A DNA stretch of 7,175 nt from an uncultured Rikenellaceae bacterium. Lineage in GTDB: Bacteria; Bacteroidota; Bacteroidia; Bacteroidales; Rikenellaceae. Made by a program: the position numbers and the translations under genes. The notes under the pieces are model-generated. The model was not told where the DNA came from. It did no database searches and was given only the letters and a program-made list of their open reading frames with translations. The stretch's first letter is position 1. Each line of letters opens with the position of its first letter. Positions 1 to 6,283 of the stretch are shown piece after piece. The stretch is from NCBI GenBank assembly GCA_947176715.1, contig CAMWRR010000096.1, forward strand, positions 1-7,175, given 5' to 3'.

Positions 1-33
1 ACAAAAGACCTTTTCATAAGGAATACTTGCCTA

Positions 34-56
34 TGGCCCTCGCTCCGCTCGGGCCA
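34..56. repeat. Short GC-rich inverted repeat
   Basis: TGGCCC (34-39) and GGGCCA (51-56) are perfect inverted arms around an 11-nt pyrimidine-rich spacer, tcgctccgctc. No U-run follows on either strand, so a terminator is unlikely. The CGCTCCGCTCGGG wording is typical of palindromic intergenic repeats, and this may be a small REP-like unit. Confidence 0.5.
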
Positions 57-211
57 CCATCCGGACGCAAAAACTCAGCTAATGCGCATACCGTCAAGCC
101 TCAAAAACACCTTATCGTCTCGCAATCATGACTATATAAAACAATATTTTCTCTACGATGATATACGCATAAGTGTGGCCCGTGCACCAACGAGGAGACT
201 AAACACAACTC

Positions 212-262
212 GCCTTATCCGGTCCGAGGTACGAGGACCGTAGGCCTTTCCGCTTGGCGGAC
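212..262. repeat. Direct repeat copy 1 (REP-like)
   Basis: These 51 bases match 559-609 at 47 positions; all four differences are transitions. The unit contains its own inverted repeat, CGGTCC (220-225) with GGACCG (235-240), around a 9-nt loop. Its right end runs into the left arm and loop of the larger 243-283 hairpin. Beyond the aligned part the two copies still share GTAGCGG and a CCGAGC segment, so the ancestral unit was probably about 80-90 bp. No coding content is recognised. The likely interpretation is a dispersed palindromic intergenic element; whether more copies exist elsewhere cannot be seen here. Confidence 0.75.
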
Positions 263-283
263 TTGGAGCGTAGCGGAAAGGCC
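243..283. repeat. 11-bp perfect hairpin in repeat copy 1
   Basis: GGCCTTTCCGC (243-253) is the exact reverse complement of GCGGAAAGGCC (273-283), leaving a 19-nt loop. A smaller nested pairing, CCGC (250-253) with GCGG (257-260), is an alternative. No poly-U tract follows in either direction, so it does not look like an intrinsic terminator. In the second copy the left arm is nearly kept (591-600), but the right arm is disrupted by extra bases around 619-623, leaving only a shorter TCCGC/GCGGA stem. Confidence 0.7.
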
Positions 284-420
284 GAGCGGGCCGGAGCCTC
301 CCCCACACGGAGGCCCGCAATAGAGAGTACCTAAGCTATAAGCGTTATTAGCTAAAAGTATCTAACCGCATCTGTTAAATCCCCCGCGAGATGCGGTCCC
401 CCGCAGTCTCCGGCCCGCTC
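284..420. repeat. Segment closed by 13-bp inverted repeat
   Basis: GAGCGGGCCGGAG (284-296) and CTCCGGCCCGCTC (408-420) are perfect inverted arms 111 nt apart. Inside are a local hairpin, GCCTCC (296-301) with GGAGGC (309-314), extendable outward by GCGG (286-289) with CCGC (315-318). There is also an A/T-rich bulged stem at about 333-357, and a 9-bp stem, ACCGCATCT (365-373) with AGATGCGGT (389-397), with a 15-nt loop. The first local hairpin uses the left arm of the 13-bp repeat, so the two foldings exclude each other. This could be a branched structured RNA or a composite of intergenic palindromes. No RNA family was recognised. Confidence 0.6.
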
Positions 421-558
421 TCCGTCACCGCTTGAAATCAAAACAGGGGGTATTCTCAAACGCCACACACTATTGACAAGGGAATTAACTAATCATCAGA
501 TTATTGCAAAAACACATTATAATATTTATTATTGCTATCCGGCAAAACCTATTCCGTT

Positions 559-609
559 GCCCTATCCGGTCCGAGGCACGAGGACCATAAGCCTTTCCGC
601 TTGGCGGAC
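559..609. repeat. Direct repeat copy 2 (REP-like)
   Basis: This is the partner of 212-262, in the same orientation, with 47 of 51 bases shared. The small internal stem survives as GGTCC (568-572) with GGACC (582-586). GGTCC recurs at 626-630, so the GGACC arm could pair either way. Past 609 the copy continues as a diverged version of the copy 1 flank, with a short insertion. It sits in plain intergenic DNA and appears to be the more decayed copy. Confidence 0.72.
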
Positions 610-767
610 CCGTAGCGGAGCGCAAGGTCCGAGCAGTCCGCACCTCGCAGTTAACAGAACTCCCCCACCGAATACCCGCAAAGAAAAACAACAAAACCTA
701 CCTCCTCCGCCCGCCGCAACACGCATGTCACCCCAAACATCCCCACCGTAAAACGACCTAACCACAT

Positions 768-807
768 AAAAACGAAAGGCGACACCCCCGCAAGGAGTAT
801 CGCCTTT
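768..807 (-). terminator. Rho-independent terminator of ilv operon
   Basis: Read on the minus strand, AAAGGCGA (807-800) pairs perfectly with TCGCCTTT (782-775). The stem can extend inward through AC/GT and G-U pairs around a TTGC-type loop. The transcript then reads CG followed by five U residues (772-768). It begins 21 nt after the ilvC stop codon. On the plus strand the stem is followed by gacaac rather than a U-run, so termination is expected for the ilv operon only. Confidence 0.88.
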
Positions 808-828
808 GACAACATAAGGCATCCCGGA

Positions 829-1875
829 TTATTTTCTCTCCGGTCTGAGCGATCTGACCGTCTCGCCCGTACGCCACATCTCGCTCTCGCGCAACTCTTT
901 GAGCTCGGCTTCGAGACCCGTACGATAGTCGGCCTTGCCGTTTGAGTCGATAGAGCGCTGAGCCTCCTCTCCTGCGGCCACCTTGTCGTACAATTCGTTG
1001 AACACGGGCAGGGTGGCGTCGCGGAAACGTTTCCACCAGTCGAGGGCGCCGCGTTGCGCTGTGGTGGAACAGTTGGCATACATCCAGTCCATACCGTTCT
1101 CGGCCACGAGGGGCATGAGGCTCTGTGTAAGCTCCTCCACCGTCTCGTTGAACGCCTCCGAGGGGGTGTGACCGTGATCGCGGAGCACCTGATACTGAGC
1201 GGCGAATATGCCCTGTATCGCGCCCATGAGTGTACCGCGCTCGCCGGTAAGGTCGGAGTAGACCTCGCGACGGAAGTCGGTCTCGAAGAGGTAGCCCGAG
1301 CCGACGCCTATACCCAGCGATATGACGCGGTCGTAAGCCTTGCCGGTGGCATCCTGCGCTATGGCGTAGCTCGAGTTGAGGCCGCGGCCCTCGATGAAGA
1401 GACGTCTGAGCGAGGTGCCCGAACCCTTGGGAGCCACCATTATGACATCGATGTCGGCCGGGGGGACAATGCCGGTACGGTCGTTGTAGGTGATGCCGAA
1501 GCCGTGCGAGAAGTAGAGCGCCTTGCCGGCGGTGAGATGTTTTTTGACGGTGGGCCACATGGTTATCTGACCGGCATCGGAGAGCAGGTACTCTATGATG
1601 GTGGCACGACTGCAAGCCTCCTCTATCTCGAAGAGATCCTTACCCTCCGTCCATCCGTCGGCCACGGCCTTGTCCCAGCTCTTGGAACCCTTGCGCTGTC
1701 CCACTATGACGTTGAAACCGTTGTCGCGCAGGTTGAGCGACTGTCCGGGACCCTGCACGCCGTAACCAATGATAGCTATGGTGTCGTTCTTAAGCGTTTC
1801 GAGCGCCTTGCTCAAAGGATACTCCTGGCGTGTCACCACATTCTCGGTGATACCGCCGAAATTCATTTTTGCCAT
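829..1875 (-). CDS. ilvC: Ketol-acid reductoisomerase (NADP+), class I
   Basis: This 348-residue cytosolic enzyme converts 2-acetolactate or 2-aceto-2-hydroxybutyrate to the dihydroxy acids of Val/Ile synthesis, using Mg2+ and NADPH. The Rossmann motif GYGVQG is at 37-42. The Arg61-Lys62 loop (GQRKGSKSW) fits NADPH phosphate binding. HGFG (His124), VAPKG (Lys150), metal ligands Asp208 and Glu212 in SDLTGERG, and Glu244 and Glu248 in FNETVEEL are all present. The tail from about 265 (NCSTTAQRGALDW through ETVRSLRPE) matches the yeast Ilv5/Bacteroidota type rather than the long E. coli type. The ATG has no Shine-Dalgarno sequence but an A/T-rich leader. It is the last gene of the operon, 124 nt after ilvN, followed by a terminator. 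No lesion is seen. Confidence 0.97.
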   Translation of the reverse strand: MAKMNFGGITENVVTRQEYPLSKALETLKNDTIAIIGYGVQGPGQSLNLRDNGFNVIVGQRKGSKSWDKAVADGWTEGKDLFEIEEACSRATIIEYLLSDAGQITMWPTVKKHLTAGKALYFSHGFGITYNDRTGIVPPADIDVIMVAPKGSGTSLRRLFIEGRGLNSSYAIAQDATGKAYDRVISLGIGVGSGYLFETDFRREVYSDLTGERGTLMGAIQGIFAAQYQVLRDHGHTPSEAFNETVEELTQSLMPLVAENGMDWMYANCSTTAQRGALDWWKRFRDATLPVFNELYDKVAAGEEAQRSIDSNGKADYRTGLEAELKELRESEMWRTGETVRSLRPERK

Positions 1876-1999
1876 ATTATGTAAGTTAAAAGTTTTTACG
1901 AACCTAAATACGAAACATCGTAGACGGCTTTACTTCCGGAGAGAGTCGCCGCGAGCCTGTTCGGACAGGAGACACCCTGCCCTAAGGTCGTACATGCCG
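1876..1999. other. ilvN-ilvC spacer
   Basis: This 124-nt gap within the operon has no ORF. It holds two small perfect inverted repeats: TACGA/TCGTA at 1909-1913/1918-1922 and CCTGT/ACAGG at 1956-1960/1965-1969, each with a 4-nt loop. On the minus strand TAGGTTCG (1906-1899) is a one-mismatch version of the Bacteroidota TAnnTTTG -7 element, but no -33 element stands at the right distance, so a separate ilvC promoter is only a weak possibility. From memory, Bacteroides operons carry an acyl-ACP thioesterase-family gene at this position; none is present here. Confidence 0.5.
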
Positions 2000-2299
2000 T
2001 CAATCGCCCAATCCGGAGAGTATCTCGCCGTATATGTTCTCCGGGGTGATGCTCTCCACCGCCTTGTAACGCGAGTCGAACACCTCCACAATGCGCCTTA
2101 TCTGCCTGACGATGCGCTCCATGACCTCCTCGGTGCCGTAAGACGATATGGTTATCATGCTCACGCCGGGCACCTGCGTGTCTATCACCCTCACGCCCTC
2201 CATGTTTATCTTGTGGCGCAGATATATTGCCGTGATGCGGTTGAGTACGCCTATCTTGTTCTCCGTCAAGGCTGTTACAGTATATTCTCTATTGTCCAT
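2000..2299 (-). CDS. ilvN: Acetolactate synthase small (regulatory) subunit, ACT domain only
   Basis: This 99-residue subunit would bind the catalytic subunit IlvB, stimulate it and confer valine feedback inhibition. One ACT domain fills residues 6 to about 80. Its effector-site signature ENKIGVLNRI lies at 13-22 (Gly17), followed by KINMEG (Asn32), which matches the loop that binds valine in characterised subunits. The ATG lies inside the end of ilvB (11-nt overlap), indicating translational coupling. It is as short as E. coli IlvN (96 residues) and lacks the C-terminal domain of the roughly 160-190-residue IlvH-type subunits. The TGA stop is followed by only 124 nt before ilvC, so a frameshifted C-terminal domain cannot be hidden downstream. 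Family assignment is secure; sensitivity to valine is inferred. Confidence 0.93.
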   Translation of the reverse strand: MDNREYTVTALTENKIGVLNRITAIYLRHKINMEGVRVIDTQVPGVSMITISSYGTEEVMERIVRQIRRIVEVFDSRYKAVESITPENIYGEILSGLGD

Positions 2300-4010
2300 C
2301 GTTAAGCTCCGAAAAAATCAGGTTTGATATGGATTTACCGGCGGGGACCATCGGGAAGACATTGCCCTCGCGCTCCACCGCTATATCCAACAGATAGGGT
2401 CCGTCGTGCGCCAACATCTCCCTTACGGCCTCCTCCAGACTGTCGCGTGCGCTCACCCGTCGCGAGGCTATGCCGTAGGCCGAGGCCAGAATGGTGAAGT
2501 CGGGGTCCGCCAATGATGTGAACGAGTAACGGCTCTCGAAGAAGAGCTGTTGCCACTGTCGCACCATGCCGAGATAGCCGTTGTCGAGCACCGCTATCTT
2601 GACGGCTATGCCGCTCTGCATCACTGTGCCCAGCTCCTGAACGGTCATCTGCAGGCCGCCGTCGCCCACGAACAGCACCACCTCTCTGTCGGGACACCCC
2701 ACCTTGGCCCCTATGGCCGCAGGCAGACCGAACCCCATGGTGCCGAGACCGCCGGAGGTTATGAAGCTCCGCGGACGATTGAGGCGCGAATACCGCGAGG
2801 CGAACATCTGATGTTGACCCACGTCGGTCACTATGATGGCCTCGCCGCCGCATACCGAGGCCACCTTGTCTACCGCCTCGCCCATGGTGATGTCGCCCTC
2901 CGCGGGGGATATGCACCCATCTATCACATAGCGCCTCTCCCTCTCGTACGCCTCGCGCGCCGTCTCCATCCACTCGCGTCTCTCGGCACGGGGAGCGGCT
3001 TTGTCGGCCAGCGCAGAGAGCGCCTTGCGGGCATCGCCGCAGATGCTGACGTCGGGCTTCACTATCTTGCCGTGTTCGGCGGCATCTATGTCTATGTGTA
3101 TTATGCGTGCATTAGGGGCATAGTGCGACACGTCGCCTGTGACGCGGTCGGAGAAGCGCATGCCGACGGCTATCAGCAGATCGGCCTGCTGGGTCATCTC
3201 GTTGGCGGCGACATTACCGTGCATACCCACACGACCCACGAAGAGCGGGTGCGAGGTGGGCACCGCCGACAGACCCATAAGGGTGGTGGCCACGGGTATG
3301 GCGCACCTCTCGGCCAGCCTTGCCGCCTCGGCCTCTCCGCCCGAGAGCATCACCCCCTGCCCCGTTATCATGAGGGGCCGACGGCTGGCGTCTATAAGCT
3401 CCACCGCACGGGCTACGGCCTCGTCACGCACCTCGGGCTCGGGGAGGTACGACCTCAGACCGGTGCAGGGGGTATAGACGAAGCTGTCGAGTATCTCGGT
3501 CTGGGCGTTCTTGGTTATATCTATGACCACAGGGCCGGGACGTCCGGTGCGGGCTATGTAGAAGGCCTTGGCGATGGTCTCGGGAAGCTCCGCGGCCGAG
3601 GTCACCTGATGGTTCCATTTGGTGACGGGGATGGTCATGCTTATTATGTCGGCCTCCTGAAAGGCATCGGTGCCGAGCAACGATGCGGCCACCTGCGCCG
3701 TTATACATACGAGCGGCGTGGAGTCGACCATGGCGTCGGCTATGCCCGTTATGAGGTTGGTGGCTCCGGGACCAGAGGTAGCCATGCAGACACCTACCCT
3801 ACCCGTGGCGCGCGCATACCCTTGCGCGGCATGTACGGCGCCCTGCTCGTGGCGGGTGAGTATGTGGTTCAGACGGTCGGTGTAGTCGTAAAGTTTGTCG
3901 TAGAGCGGTATTATGGCACCGCCGGGATAGCCGAACAGGTCGGTAACCCCCTCTTCGAGCAACGATAGCAACAATGCCTCGGCGCCCGTTATGTTTCTCT
4001 TCTCTGTCAT
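2289..4010 (-). CDS. ilvB: Acetolactate synthase large (catalytic) subunit
   Basis: This 573-residue ThDP- and FAD-dependent acetohydroxyacid synthase condenses pyruvate with pyruvate or 2-ketobutyrate. The N-terminal Pyr domain has FGYPGGAIIPLYD (26-38) and the catalytic glutamate in RHEQGAVHAAQGYARATG (Glu55). TSGPGATN (78-85) and the AFQEADI segment (116-122) follow. The central FAD-binding domain covers roughly 190-350. The C-terminal PP domain has the ThDP-Mg motif GDGG (449-452) through LDN (Asn477), then GMVRQWQ (481-487), whose tryptophan aligns with the herbicide-resistance site of plant AHAS. Length and motifs are complete. The ATG lies 140 nt after ilvD, with no Shine-Dalgarno sequence, and an inverted repeat at 4028-4058 sits just upstream. 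The 3' end overlaps ilvN. It is biosynthetic AHAS rather than catabolic AlsS, given its ilvN partner and operon. Confidence 0.97.
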   Translation of the reverse strand: MTEKRNITGAEALLLSLLEEGVTDLFGYPGGAIIPLYDKLYDYTDRLNHILTRHEQGAVHAAQGYARATGRVGVCMATSGPGATNLITGIADAMVDSTPLVCITAQVAASLLGTDAFQEADIISMTIPVTKWNHQVTSAAELPETIAKAFYIARTGRPGPVVIDITKNAQTEILDSFVYTPCTGLRSYLPEPEVRDEAVARAVELIDASRRPLMITGQGVMLSGGEAEAARLAERCAIPVATTLMGLSAVPTSHPLFVGRVGMHGNVAANEMTQQADLLIAVGMRFSDRVTGDVSHYAPNARIIHIDIDAAEHGKIVKPDVSICGDARKALSALADKAAPRAERREWMETAREAYERERRYVIDGCISPAEGDITMGEAVDKVASVCGGEAIIVTDVGQHQMFASRYSRLNRPRSFITSGGLGTMGFGLPAAIGAKVGCPDREVVLFVGDGGLQMTVQELGTVMQSGIAVKIAVLDNGYLGMVRQWQQLFFESRYSFTSLADPDFTILASAYGIASRRVSARDSLEEAVREMLAHDGPYLLDIAVEREGNVFPMVPAGKSISNLIFSELNDGQ

Positions 4011-4150
4011 GATTCTGTCGTGTTTAGGGTGACAATCCCCCTTTTACGGTTTGTCACCGCAACGGTTCGAGTAGACCTTTTGTTTCGGATATTACTTGGG
4101 AGCGGTTACCGCCCGAGAGCGCACAGCCGCACAGGGACAGGCAACTCGAC
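4011..4150. other. ilvD-ilvB spacer
   Basis: This 140-nt intra-operon gap is unusually long next to the overlapping ilvB-ilvN junction. It has no ORF and no terminator (no U-run), and I find no TAnnTTTG promoter on the minus strand. It holds the 4028-4058 inverted repeat and a tight 11-bp palindrome (GCGGT-T-ACCGC, 4102-4112). The GGTTCGAG at 4063-4070 resembles a tRNA T-loop, but no cloverleaf surrounds it. Confidence 0.6.
4028..4058 (-). promoter_or_regulatory. Inverted repeat upstream of ilvB
   Basis: GGTGACAA (4028-4035) and TTGTCACC (4051-4058) are perfect 8-bp inverted arms with a 15-nt spacer. On the minus-strand transcript this makes a hairpin ending 17 nt before the ilvB ATG. It could act as an RNA stability or processing element, a translational control hairpin, or a dimeric repressor site. 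The role is inferred; the symmetry is seen directly. Confidence 0.45.
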
Positions 4151-5959
4151 CTATATCTCCCTCACGCCCCCCTTGTCGGCCGACGAGGCCATGGAGGCGT
4201 AGGCCCTGAGCGCACGGCTGACGGTGCGGTCGCGACCCTGCGGGGTGAAGCTCTCGGCGGCGCGACGACGCTGCAGCTCCTCCTGCGGCACATCTATGTT
4301 TATCGACCGCGCCGGGATGTCTATCACCACCTTGTCGCCCTCGCGCACCAGAGCTATAGTGCCGCCTGCCGCCGCCTCGGGCGACACATGGCCTATGGAT
4401 AGCCCCGAGGTGCCGCCCGAGAAGCGGCCGTCGGTTATGAGGGCGCACCTCTTGTCTATCTTCATCGACTTGAGGTAGGAGGTGGGATAGAGCATCTCCT
4501 GCATGCCCGGCCCCCCTTTGGGCCCTTCGTAGAGTATGAATACGGCGTCGCCCTCTCTCACCTCGCCGCCGAGTATGGCCCGGCACGCCTGCTCCTGCGA
4601 GTGGTAGACGCGTGCGCGACCCTCGAACCGGAGTATGGAGCTGTCGACCCCCGCGCTCTTGACCACGCACCCCCTCTCGGCTATGTTGCCGTAGAGCACG
4701 GCCAGACCTCCGTCCAGACTGTATGCGTCGCTCACGGAGCGTATGCAGCCGCTCTTGCGGTCGGTGTCGCAGGAGTCGTAACGGGCGTCGCTGCTGCCGA
4801 GCGTAAGGTTACGCACACCGCACGGGGCTGCATGGTAACGTCTTACGGCCTCCTCGCTCACCGACGGCGACATTATATCGTTGGCCGCTACGGCCTCGCC
4901 GAGGGTGAGACCGTCCACGCGCCGCACCGAGGGGTCGACAAGACCCGCCCGGCACAGCTCGCCCATTATGGCCATAACGCCTCCGGCCCTGTTGACATCC
5001 TCTATATGATAGCGCGACGAGGGCGACACCTTGCACAGCACAGGCGTACGGCGCGAGAGGGCGTCTATGTCGTTCATGGTGAAGTCCACCCCCGCCTCCG
5101 AGGCCACCGCCAGCAGGTGGAGCACCGTATTGGTGGAGCCGCCCATCGCTATGTCAAGGGTCATGGCGTTGAGAAAGGCCGCGCGGGTGGCTATCGAGCG
5201 GGGCAACACGCTGTCGTCGTCGCCGAAATAGTGTCTCTCGGCGTTGGCCACTATCAGCTCCGCCGCCTTGCGGAACAGCTCCATGCGCTCCCTGTGGGTG
5301 GCCAGCACGGTGCCGTTGCCGGGGAGCGACAGCCCCAAAGCCTCGGTCAGGCAGTTCATGGAGTTGGCCGTGAACATGCCGGAGCATGAGCCGCAGGTGG
5401 GACATGCCGACGCCTCCGCCTCGTACAACGTACTGTCGTCCACCTCGGGGTCGGCCCCCATGACCATGGCGTCGACAAGGTCTATCTTGCGACCCGCCGC
5501 CACACCGGCCTCCATAGGCCCGCCCGAGACGAAGACTGCGGGTATATTGAGCCTCATGGCCGCCATGAGCATGCCGGGGGTTATCTTGTCGCAGTTGGAG
5601 ATGCAGACCATGGCGTCTGCCTTATGGGCCTGACACATATACTCCACCGAGTCGGCGATAAGGTCGCGCGAGGGGAGCGAATAGAGCATGCCGTCGTGGC
5701 CCATCGCTATGCCGTCGTCTATGGCTATCGTATCGAACTCGGCGGCGAAACATCCGCGTTCCTCTATCATACGCTTGACCGTCTGGCCTATCTCGTGCAG
5801 ATGCGCGTGGCCGGGCACGAACTGGGTGAACGAGTTGACGACGGCTATCACCGGACGTCCCATCTGCTCCTCTTTCATCCCATTGGCACGCCACAGACTA
5901 CGTGCCCCCGACATTCGCCTGCCACGGGTGGTGGCATCGCTTCTCAACGGTTTTGCCAT
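4151..5959 (-). CDS. ilvD: Dihydroxyacid dehydratase (Fe-S)
   Basis: This 602-residue Fe-S enzyme dehydrates 2,3-dihydroxy acids to the 2-keto acids for Val, Ile and, indirectly, Leu. The start MAKPLRSDATTRGRRMSGARSLWRANG matches the family N-terminus, which supports this ATG. NSFTQFVPGH (42-51) marks the long, E. coli-like type. Cluster cysteines are in SNCDKITPGM (Cys123) and ACPTCGSCSG (185-194). AMGGSTNT (271-278), EGPKGGPGMQEM (478-489) and the active-site TDGRFSGGTSGLSIGHVSPEA region (509-529) are present, as is the C-terminal ADKGGVRE. Length is close to the usual 610-620. It is the first gene of the operon, so its upstream region should carry the main promoter. Whether the cluster is [4Fe-4S] or [2Fe-2S] cannot be told from sequence alone. 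Confidence 0.97.
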   Translation of the reverse strand: MAKPLRSDATTRGRRMSGARSLWRANGMKEEQMGRPVIAVVNSFTQFVPGHAHLHEIGQTVKRMIEERGCFAAEFDTIAIDDGIAMGHDGMLYSLPSRDLIADSVEYMCQAHKADAMVCISNCDKITPGMLMAAMRLNIPAVFVSGGPMEAGVAAGRKIDLVDAMVMGADPEVDDSTLYEAEASACPTCGSCSGMFTANSMNCLTEALGLSLPGNGTVLATHRERMELFRKAAELIVANAERHYFGDDDSVLPRSIATRAAFLNAMTLDIAMGGSTNTVLHLLAVASEAGVDFTMNDIDALSRRTPVLCKVSPSSRYHIEDVNRAGGVMAIMGELCRAGLVDPSVRRVDGLTLGEAVAANDIMSPSVSEEAVRRYHAAPCGVRNLTLGSSDARYDSCDTDRKSGCIRSVSDAYSLDGGLAVLYGNIAERGCVVKSAGVDSSILRFEGRARVYHSQEQACRAILGGEVREGDAVFILYEGPKGGPGMQEMLYPTSYLKSMKIDKRCALITDGRFSGGTSGLSIGHVSPEAAAGGTIALVREGDKVVIDIPARSINIDVPQEELQRRRAAESFTPQGRDRTVSRALRAYASMASSADKGGVREI

Positions 5960-5984
5960 AATATACAGTCCTTTATGTTTTTTG

Positions 5985-5992
5985 CAAATAGA
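5985..5992 (-). promoter_or_regulatory. Weak candidate -7 element for ilvD operon
   Basis: The minus strand reads TCTATTTG, one mismatch from the Bacteroidota -7 consensus TAnnTTTG. It lies 25 nt upstream of the ilvD ATG, giving a leader of about 20 nt. No clear TTTG -33 element is found at the expected distance, so the call is tentative. An AAAAACTTTT run (6001-5992) abuts it; the same 10-mer occurs upstream of ilvC (1897-1888). Confidence 0.3.
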
Positions 5993-6017
5993 AAAGTTTT
6001 TTTAATCCGTGCTTTGC

Positions 6018-6033
6018 GATGTTTTTTAACATC
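6018..6033. promoter_or_regulatory. Palindrome upstream of ilvD
   Basis: GATGTT (6018-6023) and AACATC (6028-6033) are perfect arms around TTTT. The site ends 25 nt upstream of the candidate ilvD -7 element, so it would overlap or border the -33 region. This is a plausible operator for control of the ilv operon. No regulator can be named, and A/T-rich DNA yields such palindromes by chance. Confidence 0.3.
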
Positions 6034-6283
6034 ACTTACACCCAACGGCAAACAAACGCCCAAATATTACTGACATACAATAAATTAAACTGATATCATA
6101 GTAATATCCAACGCAATATATTTGTCGCCCGTTTTTTCAAATATCGCCACACACCCGTCGCCGGTTAGCCCCGCATCGCATAAAACATATCCGCCGGACA
6201 ATACGTTATACGTACGATACGGCTTCGGATCAGGCGAGCCTCAAATATATCCACAAACCGCCTCACCTGCAAGCCTATACCCC

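Larger units (their letters stand above)
1..767. other. Gene-free, repeat-rich intergenic region
   Basis: I find no credible coding sequence here. The longest open frames are short, run through the repeats, and translate to low-complexity Pro/Arg/Ser-rich or unrecognisable peptides. The stretch mixes A/T-rich segments (for example 120-170 and 480-550) with compact GC-rich palindromes. It holds a hairpin at 34-56, a two-copy direct repeat, an 11-bp hairpin at 243-283, a 13-bp inverted repeat at 284-296/408-420, and a 9-bp inverted repeat at 365-373/389-397. No tRNA, rRNA or CRISPR pattern was recognised. It lies beyond the operon terminator, so it separates the ilv operon from whatever lies to the left. 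The GC-rich palindromes resemble REP-type intergenic elements, but a structured non-coding RNA cannot be excluded. Confidence 0.75.

Noticed and set aside
1..243. About 80 codons open in frame 1 from the window edge to a TAG at 241-243
   Set aside because: The frame runs through the 34-56 palindrome and repeat copy 1 and translates to no recognised family. An open run of this length is not remarkable over six frames. A truncated gene end cannot be fully excluded.
243..283. Hairpin as an intrinsic terminator
   Set aside because: Neither strand has a U-run after the stem, unlike the clear terminator at 768-807.
471..510. TTGACA at 474-479 as a sigma70-type -35 box
   Set aside because: No matching -10 at a proper distance, no gene downstream, and Bacteroidota use a different promoter consensus.
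473..751. Possible 92-residue plus-strand ORF with TTG start
   Set aside because: It spans repeat copy 2 and ends in a low-complexity proline-rich tail. It has no promoter or conserved domain.
1054..1884. 276-codon plus-strand frame opposite ilvC, and a similar 262-codon frame opposite ilvD (4601-5389)
   Set aside because: Both are antisense shadows with the same compositional cause and no recognisable domain. The sense genes are complete and conserved.
2550..3968. Long (472-codon) plus-strand open frame opposite ilvB
   Set aside because: It is antisense to a complete, motif-rich ilvB. Its Tyr/His/Gly-rich product is what codon-aligned antisense reading gives when ATA (Ile) becomes TAT (Tyr) and GTG becomes CAC. 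Stops are scarce only because TTA, CTA and TCA codons are rare in the real gene.
4063..4070. GGTTCGAG resembling a tRNA T-loop
   Set aside because: No flanking T-stem, acceptor stem, anticodon arm or D-arm can be built around it.
4102..4112. GCGGT-T-ACCGC palindrome as an ilvD terminator
   Set aside because: A one-nucleotide loop cannot close as drawn, and no U-run follows on the minus strand.
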